Source: Acidobacteriaceae bacterium | GTDB taxonomy: Bacteria > Acidobacteriota > Terriglobia > Terriglobales > Acidobacteriaceae | Assembly (NCBI GenBank): GCA_003151155.1 | Contig: PLWX01000256.1 | Coordinates: 1 to 64,000 of the forward strand | Reading direction: 5' to 3' | DNA: 64,000 nucleotides | Shown here: one piece after another, positions 7,719-16,467 of the stretch | Position numbering within the stretch: position 1 is the stretch's first letter | Layout of the letters: every line of letters begins with the position of its first letter | Notes under the pieces: model-generated | Seen by the model: the letters and a program-made list of their open reading frames with translations, nothing else | What the model was told of the DNA's origin: nothing | Database searches by the model: none | Translations under genes and position numbers: made by a program

Positions 7719-9410
7719 ATGACCAAAAACGAAACCACGGTAAATAATCTTCTGCCGAGCAAGCTTGATGCGACCTCGGCGCGCTTTCAGAAGAACGAGC
7801 ACGCCATGGCGGAACTCGTGACGCAACTGCGCAACCACGAGACGCTCATCTATCAAGGCGGCGGCGCGAAAGCGATCGAGAGCCAGCATAAGAAGAATCG
7901 CCTGACTGCGCGAGAACGCCTGGACCTGCTATTGGATCCGGGAACGGGTTTGTTCGAGCTGGGTGAGTTCGTCGCATACGGGATGTATGAAGAATGGGGT
8001 GGCGCACCCTGTGCAGGCGTCATCACCGGCATCGGCGAGATTCACGGACGCAAATTCATGCTGATCGTGAATGACGCTACTGTGAAAGCTGGTGCGTTCT
8101 TCCCGATGACGGCGAAGAAAGTCATCCGCGCGCAGAATATCGCGATTGAAAATCATATCCCGACAATTTACCTGGTCGATTCCGCTGGCGTTTTCTTGCC
8201 GCTGCAGGAAGATGTTTTTCCCGACCAGGATGATTTCGGCCGGGTGTTCCGCAATAACGCGGTGATGAGCGCCATGGGGATTCCGCAGATCACCGCCATC
8301 ATGGGGATGTGTGTGGCGGGCGGCGCGTATCTGCCGGTGATGTGCGATCACATCCTGATGACCGAGGGCAGCGGATTGTTTTTAGCTGGTCCGGCGCTGG
8401 TGCAGGCAGCGATCGGCGCTAAGTACACCGCCGAGGAGCTGGGAGGCGCAGAGATGCACTCGCAAATCAGCGGCACCGTTGACTTCCGAGAGCCCAACGA
8501 TCACCTGTGCATCGCACGGATTCGTTCGCTGGTGGAGAAAATGGGCCAGCGACATCATAGCGTTTTCAATCGGCGTGATGCGGAAGAGCCGATGTACCCG
8601 GCCAAAGAACTCTACGGAATTTACGATGGCGATCCCGGCAAGCAATACGACATGAAAGAGATCATCGCGCGCATTGTGGATGGCAGCCGCTTTGACGAAT
8701 ACAAGGCGGAGTACGGCGAGACGATAATCTGCGGCTATGCGCGTATCGGCGGATTTGCTGCAGGCATCGTCGCCAACCAGAAGACGCACGTCCCGCAAAC
8801 CGACAAGAGCGGCAACAAGCGCATCGAGTTCGGCGGCGTGATCTATACCGAGAGCGCCGAGAAGGCTGCGCGCTTCATCATGGACTGCAACCAGAATCTG
8901 GTGCCGCTCATCTTCCTGCATGACGTCAACGGATTCATGGTGGGCCGCGATGCAGAGTGGAGTGGCATCATACGCGCCGGCGCGAAGATGGTGAACGCCG
9001 TTTCCAACTCGGTCGTTCCGAAGATCAGCGTAATCATCGGTGGGTCCTTCGGCGCTGGCCATTACGCCATGTGCGGCAAGGCCTTCGATCCGCGTTTCAT
9101 GTTTGCGTGGCCCTCCGCCAAATATGCGGTCATGAGCGGTGGGGCTGCCGCGGGGACCTTGGTCGAGATCAAGGTGAAGCAACTGGAGCGCGGCGGCACA
9201 AAACTGAGCGACGCTGACAAGAAAGAACTCTTCGATAACGTGAAGGCGACCTACGACGAGCAGATGGATCCGCGCTATGGAGCAGCGCGACTCTGGATCG
9301 ACAAGATCATCGATCCCATCGACACCCGGGCGGTACTGATCGAGGCACTCGAGGCGTGCGCGCTAAATCCGGATGTACCGGAATTCAAGGTAGGAGTGCT
9401 GCAGACCTAG
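7719..9410 (+). CDS. Acyl-CoA carboxylase carboxyltransferase subunit (methylcrotonyl-CoA carboxylase beta type)
   Basis: A 563-residue biotin-dependent carboxyltransferase with both crotonase-like halves: KNRLTARERLDLLLDPG, YLVDSAGVFLPLQEDVFPDQ, MGMCVAGGAYLPVMCDH, and C-terminally IIGGSFGAGHYAMCGKAFDP with AWPSAKYAVMSG. The EDVFPDQDDFGRVFRNNA segment resembles methylcrotonyl-CoA rather than propionyl-CoA carboxylase beta chains. The following two genes encode HMG-CoA lyase and a methylglutaconyl-CoA hydratase-like enzyme, the next two steps of leucine/isovalerate breakdown, which supports the assignment. The biotin carboxylase/carrier subunit is not in the window and must be encoded elsewhere. 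Confidence 0.88.
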   Translation: MTKNETTVNNLLPSKLDATSARFQKNEHAMAELVTQLRNHETLIYQGGGAKAIESQHKKNRLTARERLDLLLDPGTGLFELGEFVAYGMYEEWGGAPCAGVITGIGEIHGRKFMLIVNDATVKAGAFFPMTAKKVIRAQNIAIENHIPTIYLVDSAGVFLPLQEDVFPDQDDFGRVFRNNAVMSAMGIPQITAIMGMCVAGGAYLPVMCDHILMTEGSGLFLAGPALVQAAIGAKYTAEELGGAEMHSQISGTVDFREPNDHLCIARIRSLVEKMGQRHHSVFNRRDAEEPMYPAKELYGIYDGDPGKQYDMKEIIARIVDGSRFDEYKAEYGETIICGYARIGGFAAGIVANQKTHVPQTDKSGNKRIEFGGVIYTESAEKAARFIMDCNQNLVPLIFLHDVNGFMVGRDAEWSGIIRAGAKMVNAVSNSVVPKISVIIGGSFGAGHYAMCGKAFDPRFMFAWPSAKYAVMSGGAAAGTLVEIKVKQLERGGTKLSDADKKELFDNVKATYDEQMDPRYGAARLWIDKIIDPIDTRAVLIEALEACALNPDVPEFKVGVLQT

Positions 9411-9417
9411 GAAAGTT

Positions 9418-10290
9418 ATGGCAGATTCCGTAAAAATCATCGAATGCCCTCGCGATGCGTGGCAAGGCCTTAAAGGGCAGATCCCGACTGCGACCAAGGT
9501 CCAGTATTTGCAGGAGCTGATCAACGCTGGATTCAAGCATCTCGACGCTGCCTCTTTCGTATCGCCGCGTGCCGTTCCGCAGATGGCCGACTCGGAAGAA
9601 GTGCTCAAGGAGCTTGATCCGCCGGATGATGTCGAAATTATCGGAATCGTGGTGAACGAGAAGGGCGCGGACCGCGCAATTGCCAGCGAGGCGGTTAAGA
9701 CTCTCGGCTTCCCGTATTCCCTTTCCCCAACCTTCCTGAAAAACAATCAGAATCAGTCGCTGCAAGAGAATGCGGACATCCTCGAGAAGGTTATCGAGAA
9801 AGCGCGAGCGGCTGACATGAACATCGTCGTTTATATCTCCATGGCATTCGGCAATCCTTACGGAGATTTGTGGTCGATTATTGAGGTTCTGGAAGGCGTG
9901 GACCTGTTAGCCGATGACGGGATCAAGCAGGTCTCGCTGGCAGACACAGTTGGTTTAGCAACTCCTCAACAGATCAGGGACCTGTGCGGCGCCGTCACAG
10001 ATCGATTCGACTATCTGAACATTGGCGTTCACCTGCACAGTTCGCGTGCCGACGCGAAGGCGAAAGTGCTGGCCGCGTATGACGCGGGTATCCGGCGTTT
10101 TGATTCGGCGTTGGGTGGCTTGGGAGGCTGTCCGTTCGCGCAGGACATGATGGTCGGCAACCTCCCGACTGAAGCGTTGCTCGAGGCTTTGAAAGAGCGC
10201 AAAGTCGAGTCGCCGATCCGCAAACCGATCGACGGACTGCTGCGCATGAGCGAGGATTTCGCACTGCGGTTTGGGGGCGGCGCGCAATGA
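9418..10290 (+). CDS. Hydroxymethylglutaryl-CoA lyase
   Basis: A 290-residue TIM-barrel lyase that cleaves HMG-CoA to acetoacetate and acetyl-CoA. ECPRDAWQGLK gives the catalytic Arg-Asp pair near the N-terminus, DAASFVSPRAVPQMAD the family signature, VHLHSSRADAKAK the metal-binding His pair, and GLGGCPFAQ the active-site Cys loop. The PRDAWQ form of the first motif is the variant I associate with Bacteroidetes-like enzymes. It starts seven bases after the carboxyltransferase stop, and its stop overlaps the start of the hydratase gene (ATGA), so the three are one transcription unit. Confidence 0.92.
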   Translation: MADSVKIIECPRDAWQGLKGQIPTATKVQYLQELINAGFKHLDAASFVSPRAVPQMADSEEVLKELDPPDDVEIIGIVVNEKGADRAIASEAVKTLGFPYSLSPTFLKNNQNQSLQENADILEKVIEKARAADMNIVVYISMAFGNPYGDLWSIIEVLEGVDLLADDGIKQVSLADTVGLATPQQIRDLCGAVTDRFDYLNIGVHLHSSRADAKAKVLAAYDAGIRRFDSALGGLGGCPFAQDMMVGNLPTEALLEALKERKVESPIRKPIDGLLRMSEDFALRFGGGAQ

Positions 10291-11069
10291 CCTACAGCAC
10301 GCTGCTGGTTCGCGAAAATGGCCAGATCGCAACCATTACCTTCAACCGTCCCGAAAAGCGCAACGCCATCAGTTACGAACTGATCCAGGAACTGATCGCG
10401 GCGCTGGGCGAAGTGGAGAGCAGCGCGGCGCAGGTCTTGATTCTCACGGGCGCAGGGAAAGCGTTCTGTTCGGGGATGGACTTGGAAAACCTGCGCACCA
10501 TTACCAGCCGCAGCCCGGAAGAGAACCTGAAGGATTCCCAGACCATGGCGGGTCTGTTCCGCGCCATCTACGAATTTCCGAAGGTGACGATCGCAGCCGT
10601 GAATGGACCTGCCGTCGCGGGAGGATGCGGGATAGCAACCCTTTGCGATTTCACCATTGCCTCGAAAGACGCGAAGTTCGGTTACAGCGAAGTGCGCATC
10701 GGATTCCTGCCGGCGATTGTCTCGGCGTTCCTGGTGCGGCAGATGGGGGAAAAGCAGGCGCGCGATCTGCTGCTCACGGGAAAGATTATCGATGCAACAG
10801 AAGCGCTGCGGCTGGGGATGATCACGGAAATGGTCGCTCCCGAACATTTGCTGCAACGCACGCAGCAACTTGCAGAGGAGTTGTTGCAGAACAGTCCAGC
10901 CTCTCTCGCGGCCACGAAACGACTGCTGAATCACTTCAGCGCCGGCGAACTCGGCGCGCAGATCGATGCTGCGGTGCGCGCAAATGCCGAGATCCGCGCA
11001 ACCGCAGATTTCCGCGAGGGTGTGACCTCGTTTCTCGAAAAGCGCAAGCCGAAGTGGAGTGGACGTTAG
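10287..11069 (+). CDS. Enoyl-CoA hydratase, likely methylglutaconyl-CoA hydratase
   Basis: A 260-residue crotonase of standard length. ITFNRPEKRNAIS, GAGKAFCSGMDLENL and NGPAVAGGCGIATLCDFTIAS form the CoA site and oxyanion hole. The second catalytic Glu is kept in FGYSEVRIGFLPA while the first is Gly, the arrangement remembered for bacterial LiuC-type methylglutaconyl-CoA hydratases; the FLPAIVSAFLVRQMGE segment also fits that group. ATG 10287 overlaps the lyase stop. Position after a methylcrotonyl-type carboxyltransferase and HMG-CoA lyase supports a role in leucine or isovalerate degradation. Confidence 0.85.
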   Translation: MTYSTLLVRENGQIATITFNRPEKRNAISYELIQELIAALGEVESSAAQVLILTGAGKAFCSGMDLENLRTITSRSPEENLKDSQTMAGLFRAIYEFPKVTIAAVNGPAVAGGCGIATLCDFTIASKDAKFGYSEVRIGFLPAIVSAFLVRQMGEKQARDLLLTGKIIDATEALRLGMITEMVAPEHLLQRTQQLAEELLQNSPASLAATKRLLNHFSAGELGAQIDAAVRANAEIRATADFREGVTSFLEKRKPKWSGR

Positions 11070-11164
11070 TCCCATCATTCGTCCCAGCCATCGCTCGATA
11101 TTTTGCGAACTTTCTGTGCGCTCATGCGTATCTCTCTACAGACGAGATTCACGGAGGTAGAACG

Positions 11165-11287
11165 ATGAGCGCGAAGTGGAATTGGGCAATCGACAATTTG
11201 GCAGTGCGGATGACGGCAAATTTACTGGCGTTTGGCGTATGGCTCGCGACCGCGGTGGCAATTATGGAAGTCGCGGCACGTCAGTAG
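11165..11287 (+). CDS. Small membrane protein, 40 aa
   Basis: A 40-residue frame beginning MSAKWNWAIDN and containing one hydrophobic helix (ANLLAFGVWLATAVAIMEVA). The ATG at 11165 is preceded by a strong GGAGG at 11153-11157, seven bases away, and the frame ends just before an intrinsic terminator. It follows the hydratase by about 95 bases and may be the last gene of that operon. No family is recognised. The ribosome binding site, membrane-segment composition and terminator position are the evidence that it is real. Confidence 0.6.
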   Translation: MSAKWNWAIDNLAVRMTANLLAFGVWLATAVAIMEVAARQ

Positions 11288-11332
11288 CAGATCCACAAGT
11301 TCAGCGGTGACAACCAACGATGCAAATCGAAG

Positions 11333-11358
11333 GGCGCAGCTAAACGGCTGCGCCTTTT
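11333..11358 (+). terminator. Rho-independent terminator
   Basis: Perfect 8-bp stem GGCGCAGC (11333-11340) / GCTGCGCC (11347-11354), 6-base loop, followed by TTTT. It ends the acyl-CoA catabolism unit and the 40-aa gene. Confidence 0.8.
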
Positions 11359-11426
11359 GGATTGGGACGAGCAGAGTTGAATCCCGGGGACCGTGCGCAT
11401 AAACTTTCCCGTCAAAGGAGAGCGCG

Positions 11427-11891
11427 ATGGCAAACGTCAAACCAATTCCCGACGGATATCGCTCGGTCACACCGTATCTCGTGATTCGCGGTGCGAAGCA
11501 AGCGATGGAGTTCTACACCAAGGCATTCGGCGCCCAGGAATCCTTCAAGATGCTTGGAGAGAAAGGCGAGATCGGGCATGCCGAGATGAAGATCGGCGAC
11601 TCCGTGATCATGCTCGCCGATGAAAACCCGAACATGGGACACAAGAGTCCTGCAACACTCGGTGGATCGCCCATCAGCATCCTGCTCTACGTGCAGGACT
11701 GCGATGCGGTATTCAACCAAGCGGTGAAAGCTGGAGCAGAAATCGAGCGCCCGCTGGCGAATCAATTCTATGGCGATCGCACCGGCGGCGTGAAAGATCC
11801 GTTCGGATTCAGCTGGTATATCGCGACGCACATCGAAGATGTTTCCTCGGAAGAAATGGAACGGCGCGCAAAGGCGATGCAGCCGGCGTAA
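11427..11891 (+). CDS. VOC family protein, PhnB-like
   Basis: A 154-residue protein of the PhnB-like VOC group: VTPYLVIRGAKQAMEFYTKAFGAQE at the start, then GHAEMKIGDSVIMLADE, and GDRTGGVKDPFGFSWYIATHIEDVS at the end, which is the typical ordering. Such proteins are common, cytosolic and mostly of unknown substrate. AAGGAG lies about six bases before the ATG. The gene is separated from the upstream operon by a terminator and from ispG by a palindromic element, so it is probably monocistronic. Confidence 0.88.
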   Translation: MANVKPIPDGYRSVTPYLVIRGAKQAMEFYTKAFGAQESFKMLGEKGEIGHAEMKIGDSVIMLADENPNMGHKSPATLGGSPISILLYVQDCDAVFNQAVKAGAEIERPLANQFYGDRTGGVKDPFGFSWYIATHIEDVSSEEMERRAKAMQPA

Positions 11892-11899
11892 CCCATGAT

Positions 11900-12027
11900 T
11901 AACCACAGAGGACGCAGAGGTATGGGAGGCTGGTGTCTCGCCATCCGAAATACTCATTGCGCAAAAAGCGAATGGTTCACAAAGTTTAAATAAAACCCTC
12001 TGTGAACCTCTGCGCCCTCTGTGGTTA
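11900..12027. repeat. Palindromic element C, 128 bp
   Basis: Inverted arms of 22 bp with one mismatch, 11900-11921 and 12006-12027, composed of TAACCACAGAGG then CGCAGAGGT and its complement. The 84-bp core is AT-richer than its surroundings. It lies between converging genes. ACCACAGAGG-type palindromes occur as interspersed repeats in several soil phyla; only one copy is in this window. Confidence 0.75.
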
Positions 12028-12034
12028 GTGTCTT

Positions 12035-13282
12035 TTAGTCTCCGACAGGTACGGGCTCTTCAGTTTTCTTCGCGTAGCGGTTGTCGACGTACTCATTCAA
12101 GATCGTCGTAAACTCCTCGACGATTTTGTCGCCCTTCAGTGTCGTCATCAGGCGGCCATCGACGAAGACGGGCGCTTTCGGTTCCTCGAACGTACCGGGG
12201 AGCGAGATGCCGATGTTGGCATGTTTCGATTCGCCAGGGCCATTCACGATGCAGCCCATCACCGCGACTTTCATTTCTTCGACGCCCGTATAACGCGTCT
12301 TCCACTGCGGCATCTGTTCGCGGATGTAGGTCTGAATCCGCTCGGCCAACTCCTGGAAGAACGTACTGGTGGTGCGTCCGCAACCGGGGCAAGCGGTAAC
12401 CTGCGGGGTGAAGCTGCGAATGCCCATCGACTGCAGGATCTGCTGCGCGACAAAGACTTCTTCGCTGCGATCGCCATTCGGTTTGGGCGTCAGCGATACG
12501 CGGATGGTGTCGCCGATACCGTCCAACAGAAGCACAGAAAGTCCAGCAGTCGAGGCGACAACGCCCTTCGCGCCCATGCCGGCTTCCGTCAGACCGAGGT
12601 GCAATACGTAGTCGGTGCGCTTTGCGAGGTCCCGATAGACGTCGATTAAATCCTGCACACCACTGACTTTCGCGCTAAGAATGATCTGGTCTTTGCGTAA
12701 GCCGTACTTCTCGGCGATCTCGGCGGACTTTAACGCGCTGACAATCATCGCTTCCGTCATCACGTCGCGCGCTTCTTTCGGCTCCGCCAGCCGGGCGTTT
12801 TCGTCCATCATCTTGACGAGCAACTGCTGGTCGAGTGATCCCCAGTTCACGCCGATACGCACCGGCTTCTGGTTCTCGACCGCGACATCAACCATGGCTT
12901 TGAAGTTGTCATCGTCCTTGCGTCCGATGGAAACGTTGCCGGGGTTGATGCGGTACTTCGCCAACGCCTTCGCGCAGTCGGGATACTTCTTCAGCAGGAT
13001 GTGCCCGTTGTAGTGGAAGTCGCCGATGATGGGCGTGTGGATGCCGATTTTCGCGAGACCTTCGACAAGATGCGGCACGCCCTTGGCGGCGTCGTCATTG
13101 TTGACGGTGACGCGGATCAATTCCGAGCCGGCGCGGGCGAGCGCAATGCATTGCTTGATCGTCGAGTCGACATCAGCGGTGTCGGTGTTGGTCATCGACT
13201 GCACCACCACGGGCGCATCGCTGCCAACCCGCACGTTTCCAATGCGGACAGTAGGCGTTTTACGGCGGAAAATCGTAGGCAT
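12035..13282 (-). CDS. ispG: 4-Hydroxy-3-methylbut-2-enyl diphosphate synthase
   Basis: A 415-residue enzyme of the MEP isoprenoid pathway converting MEcPP to HMBPP with a [4Fe-4S] cluster. Visible signatures are [20 protein letters not shown] near the N-terminus, [20 protein letters not shown], and the cluster cysteines in [14 protein letters not shown] and [18 protein letters not shown]. It is the standard single-TIM-barrel form (no central insert). It is the last gene of the minus-strand isoprenoid/envelope run, with a hairpin terminator between it and rseP, so it may also have its own promoter in the 110-base gap. Confidence 0.97.
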   Translation of the reverse strand: MPTIFRRKTPTVRIGNVRVGSDAPVVVQSMTNTDTADVDSTIKQCIALARAGSELIRVTVNNDDAAKGVPHLVEGLAKIGIHTPIIGDFHYNGHILLKKYPDCAKALAKYRINPGNVSIGRKDDDNFKAMVDVAVENQKPVRIGVNWGSLDQQLLVKMMDENARLAEPKEARDVMTEAMIVSALKSAEIAEKYGLRKDQIILSAKVSGVQDLIDVYRDLAKRTDYVLHLGLTEAGMGAKGVVASTAGLSVLLLDGIGDTIRVSLTPKPNGDRSEEVFVAQQILQSMGIRSFTPQVTACPGCGRTTSTFFQELAERIQTYIREQMPQWKTRYTGVEEMKVAVMGCIVNGPGESKHANIGISLPGTFEEPKAPVFVDGRLMTTLKGDKIVEEFTTILNEYVDNRYAKKTEEPVPVGD

Positions 13283-13343
13283 GCTTGAGTACTATTTTAG
13301 CACTGGGGAGCTCAGGAATCGCGATTACGAGAGGGTTAAACCG

Positions 13344-13376
13344 CCAAAAGAAAAGGCAGCCGAAGCTGCCCTTTTT
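13344..13376 (-). terminator. Bidirectional hairpin terminator between rseP and ispG
   Basis: Stem GGCAGC (13355-13360) / GCTGCC (13365-13370) with a CGAA loop, T-rich on the minus-strand side (TTTTCTTTT) and also CTTTTT on the plus side. It probably reduces read-through from rseP into ispG. Confidence 0.65.
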
Positions 13377-13394
13377 GTGAATCTTTTCAATGAT

Positions 13395-14738
13395 TTATGG
13401 CAAGTGCTGGTGTAGCCCCGGCAGCGACTTCATGATGTCGTTGTAGATGACCACGGCCGCAAAGAGCATGAGGAAGACGAAGGCGACCTGGTAGGCGCGT
13501 TCCTTGATGCGCATGCTGATATCGCGACGGATCAGGCCCTCGATGAGCAGCATCAGGATCATGCCGCCGTCGAGGATCGGGATTGGGAACAGGTTGAAGA
13601 TGCCCAGTTGCAGGCTGATGATCGCCATCAGCTTCATGAGCGGCGTCCATCCGGGCTCACGGGCAGCTTCGCCGGAAGCCTTCGCAATGCCGATCGGGCT
13701 GGACATCGCCTTGATCGATACCGATCCGCGCACCAGGTTCCGCACCAGGTCGACGACCAGGAACGAGTAGCTGCGGTTCTCATGCAGCGACTTCTTCAGG
13801 GCCGGTACGAAAGGCAGGTGCGTGATAATGATCTTGGGCTCGGAAGCCATTCCGATGCGATAGTGACTTTCGCCGTTGTCGTTCTTCAACTCAGGAGTAA
13901 CGGTAACTTTCGATTCTTGTCCATCGCGCAGCAGGGCGATTTCCACCGGAGCGTTCTTGGTCTGCTGAAGAATGGTCACCATCGCCGGCGTGGAACGTAC
14001 GGGAATGCCATTCACAGCCGTGATGACATCGCCGACTTTGATGCCGGCCTTCGCGGCGGGCATATCCGGTTCCAGCGCAGTCACGAGATTTGGAGCATCC
14101 GGGATCCATCCGGGATTGCTTGCCTGTTCGTCAGAATTCCGTTCCGGCGTCACTGACGTTGGAATGAGCTGATGATCGCGGAGCAGTTGGAGCTTTACCT
14201 GGGCGCCTGGGCTCGCCATCGTATTCATCAGCACGTCTTCCCACGTGGGATTATCGATGCCGTTGATCTTGACGATGGTATCGCCGGTTTTTATGCCAGC
14301 CTTGTCGGCAACGCTGCCAGCCTGCACAAAACCAACCTTGGCTTTTTGACCGAAGTAGGCAGGCTCCTCGTCGTGCACCATGTAAACCGCGGTCATCACA
14401 AGGATAGCCAGCAGGATGTTCGCTGTGGGACCGGCAAGCGCAATGATCAGTCGCTGCCAGCGCGGGTGCGAGGTAAATTCCTCAGCTGCGCCGGTGTGGC
14501 TATCAAGGGGCGTCTCGCCCGTCATCTTGACGTAACCGCCGAAGGGCAATGCGCTGATGCGATAGTCGGTTTCGCCGCGGCGGAATCCGACCAGCCGCTT
14601 GCCGAAGCCCAACGAGAAGGTCTCGACGCGAACGCCAAACAGCTTCGCAGCCGCAAAATGGCCGAACTCGTGGATAAAGACCAGCACCCCGAGGACGAAC
14701 ACCACCGAAACAAACGCGATTAAAAAGCCTTCCATCAA
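13395..14738 (-). CDS. rseP: RIP site-2 metalloprotease
   Basis: A 447-residue intramembrane zinc metalloprotease that cleaves membrane-anchored anti-sigma factors or signal-peptide remnants. The first transmembrane helix carries the HEFGH zinc motif (VFIHEFGHFAAAKLFGV), the C-terminal one the third ligand in FNLFPIPILDGGMI. Between them lie two PDZ domains (VGFVQAGSVADKAGIKTGD and TALEPDMPAAKAGIKVGD), as in E. coli RseP. Two adjacent ATGs are possible starts. It lies 19 bases after dxr, in the usual dxr-rseP order. Confidence 0.95.
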   Translation of the reverse strand: MMEGFLIAFVSVVFVLGVLVFIHEFGHFAAAKLFGVRVETFSLGFGKRLVGFRRGETDYRISALPFGGYVKMTGETPLDSHTGAAEEFTSHPRWQRLIIALAGPTANILLAILVMTAVYMVHDEEPAYFGQKAKVGFVQAGSVADKAGIKTGDTIVKINGIDNPTWEDVLMNTMASPGAQVKLQLLRDHQLIPTSVTPERNSDEQASNPGWIPDAPNLVTALEPDMPAAKAGIKVGDVITAVNGIPVRSTPAMVTILQQTKNAPVEIALLRDGQESKVTVTPELKNDNGESHYRIGMASEPKIIITHLPFVPALKKSLHENRSYSFLVVDLVRNLVRGSVSIKAMSSPIGIAKASGEAAREPGWTPLMKLMAIISLQLGIFNLFPIPILDGGMILMLLIEGLIRRDISMRIKERAYQVAFVFLMLFAAVVIYNDIMKSLPGLHQHLP

Positions 14739-14757
14739 ACCTCGAAAAACTATGAAC

Positions 14758-15945
14758 TCAGGAACGAGTGTTCGCTACTTGCGAGCGCAGATACTGGATG
14801 CGCCGGCTGGTCACTTCGCGGGCCGCCGCATCGGCGGAAAGCACCGCTTCTATAGATTCCAAATGTCGGAGCGGCGTTTCATTCAATACACCCCGAATTA
14901 TCGTGGGAATCTCATTAAATGGTATCCCCCCCTCGAGGAAAGCAGCTACAGCAACTTCGTCGGCGGCGTTCAGGGCGATACTCTTCGTCCCACCTTTTTC
15001 GGCGGCTTCATAAGCCAGTTGCAGGCATGGAAACTTGGCAAAATCGGGGGGATAGAAGTCCAAATGCTTCAGTTCCAGCACCGGGAAACGAAGATTAGAC
15101 GGAACCCGGTCGGGAAACGTCATCGCGTAAAGGATCGGCAAGCGCATGTCGGTAACCGACAGTTGCGCGAGAATCGAACCGTCCACGAACTCCACCAAGG
15201 AGTGGATCGTGCTCTGGGGGTGCACCACGACCCCCACCCGGCTGGGCGGCAAGTCGAACAGTCGACAGGCCTCAATGACCTCGAACCCCTTATTCATCAA
15301 CGTGGCAGAGTCAATCGTGATGCGCCGGCCCATCTTCCAGGTCGGGTGATTCAGGGCCTGTTCCACGGTGATGTGGTCAAAATCCTCTTTCGGAGTGTGG
15401 AGGAACGGGCCGCCGGAGGCCGTTAGCCAAACCTTTTCGACTTCACTGAGCCGACCGCCGCGCATCGCCTGGTGGATGGCGTTGTGCTCGCTATCGATCG
15501 GCAGGATGGGTTTGCCTTGCTTGCGGGCCTCAGCGGTAATGAGTTCGCCGGCGGCGACCATCGCTTCTTTATTGGCTAAGCCGATCGACTTCCCTGCTTT
15601 GACAGCTTCGTAAGTGGCTTTGAGACCACCGACGCCTACGATGGCGCTCACCACGAAATCGACTTCGTCGAGGGTGGCCGCTTCGACCGTGCCTTCCGTC
15701 CCAAAGACGACCTTCACGCTTCTGGCGCCCGCCTGTGAAAGGCGCTGCTTCAATGTCGCGGCAGCCTCTTCGGTCGCAACCGAAACCAGCTTCGGATGCC
15801 AGCGCAGGGTCTGCTCGGTGACGAGGTCAAGGTTGCTGCCCGCGGCGAGGGACACGACTTCAAACAGCTCTGGATAAGCTTCGACGATCTTGAGAGTGCT
15901 CGTGCCGATGGAGCCAGTCGAGCCAAGGATGGCAATGCGTTTCAT
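14758..15945 (-). CDS. dxr: 1-Deoxy-D-xylulose 5-phosphate reductoisomerase
   Basis: A 395-residue NADPH-dependent enzyme of the MEP pathway. The N-terminal Rossmann motif is IAILGSTGSIGTSTLKIVE; GLANKEAMVAAGELI and LPIDSEHNAIHQ are the cofactor and metal sites, WLTASGGPF the substrate loop, and GRRITIDSATLMNKGFEVIEA the C-terminal signature. I start at ATG 15945 rather than the adjoining TTG; no strong ribosome binding site is visible. The HEPN gene ends 72 bases upstream. Confidence 0.97.
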   Translation of the reverse strand: MKRIAILGSTGSIGTSTLKIVEAYPELFEVVSLAAGSNLDLVTEQTLRWHPKLVSVATEEAAATLKQRLSQAGARSVKVVFGTEGTVEAATLDEVDFVVSAIVGVGGLKATYEAVKAGKSIGLANKEAMVAAGELITAEARKQGKPILPIDSEHNAIHQAMRGGRLSEVEKVWLTASGGPFLHTPKEDFDHITVEQALNHPTWKMGRRITIDSATLMNKGFEVIEACRLFDLPPSRVGVVVHPQSTIHSLVEFVDGSILAQLSVTDMRLPILYAMTFPDRVPSNLRFPVLELKHLDFYPPDFAKFPCLQLAYEAAEKGGTKSIALNAADEVAVAAFLEGGIPFNEIPTIIRGVLNETPLRHLESIEAVLSADAAAREVTSRRIQYLRSQVANTRS

Positions 15946-16017
15946 CAATGGAAGGTCTAGGATACCGCAGCTCTGGAGCGGAGGGAAATTACTAAGGGGA
16001 TGGCTTGGGTTCGCGAC

Positions 16018-16467
16018 TCAAGATTTTGGGACGAGTTGCGGATGATGGTTCGTCAGCCAAACGGTCACGTCTGTCCTCAGTTCGGTCGCAACTGAAATCG
16101 CGAGTTTCAGCTCCTGTTCTGATACGTTGCCAGCAGCATCGTAGCTTGCCGCGTTACGCTTCTTGGAAAGTGCTCTCATCTTGTTGAGGAGTTTGCTGTC
16201 GACGCCGAGAGTGAATTCCATGCACTCGATGGTTTTGAGATGATGGCCAACTTGCGTCTTGGTGCGGTAGCCACTCGCCCGGAGGGCGATGGTAGCCGCG
16301 GTGAGCGCCGCGCTGAAAGCAGCCACCATGCGGAGATCAGGGGAGATCGCTTCTATTTTCGCGTCTGCGATCCCGCGGTCGACGATCGACAGCAAACGCT
16401 GGATCTCATCGCCGCTTGTCGGCTCCGCGACGATCCACCCGTTCCTCGCGTATTGCTCTAAGCTCAC
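16018..16467 (-). CDS. HEPN-domain protein, probable toxin of a HEPN/MNT pair
   Basis: A 149-residue all-alpha protein. ALRASGYRTKTQVGHHLKTIECMEF is the long second-helix pattern of HEPN domains, and KKRNAASYDAAGNVSEQEL supplies the RNxxxY form (Arg104, Tyr109) of the usual RxxxxH RNase motif, as I remember it for SAV_6107-like HEPN proteins. HEPN proteins paired with nucleotidyltransferases act as RNase toxins neutralised by AMPylation or binding. The GTG at 16467 has GGAG six bases upstream and overlaps the end of the nucleotidyltransferase gene by 62 bases, indicating translational coupling. Active RNase function is inferred. Confidence 0.75.
   Translation of the reverse strand: MSLEQYARNGWIVAEPTSGDEIQRLLSIVDRGIADAKIEAISPDLRMVAAFSAALTAATIALRASGYRTKTQVGHHLKTIECMEFTLGVDSKLLNKMRALSKKRNAASYDAAGNVSEQELKLAISVATELRTDVTVWLTNHHPQLVPKS

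Noticed and set aside
10271..11164. Alternative plus-strand frame overlapping the hydratase gene
   Set aside because: It is the shifted shadow of a clear crotonase. Only its last 41 codons, from the ATG at 11165 with a GGAGG site, are likely to be real.
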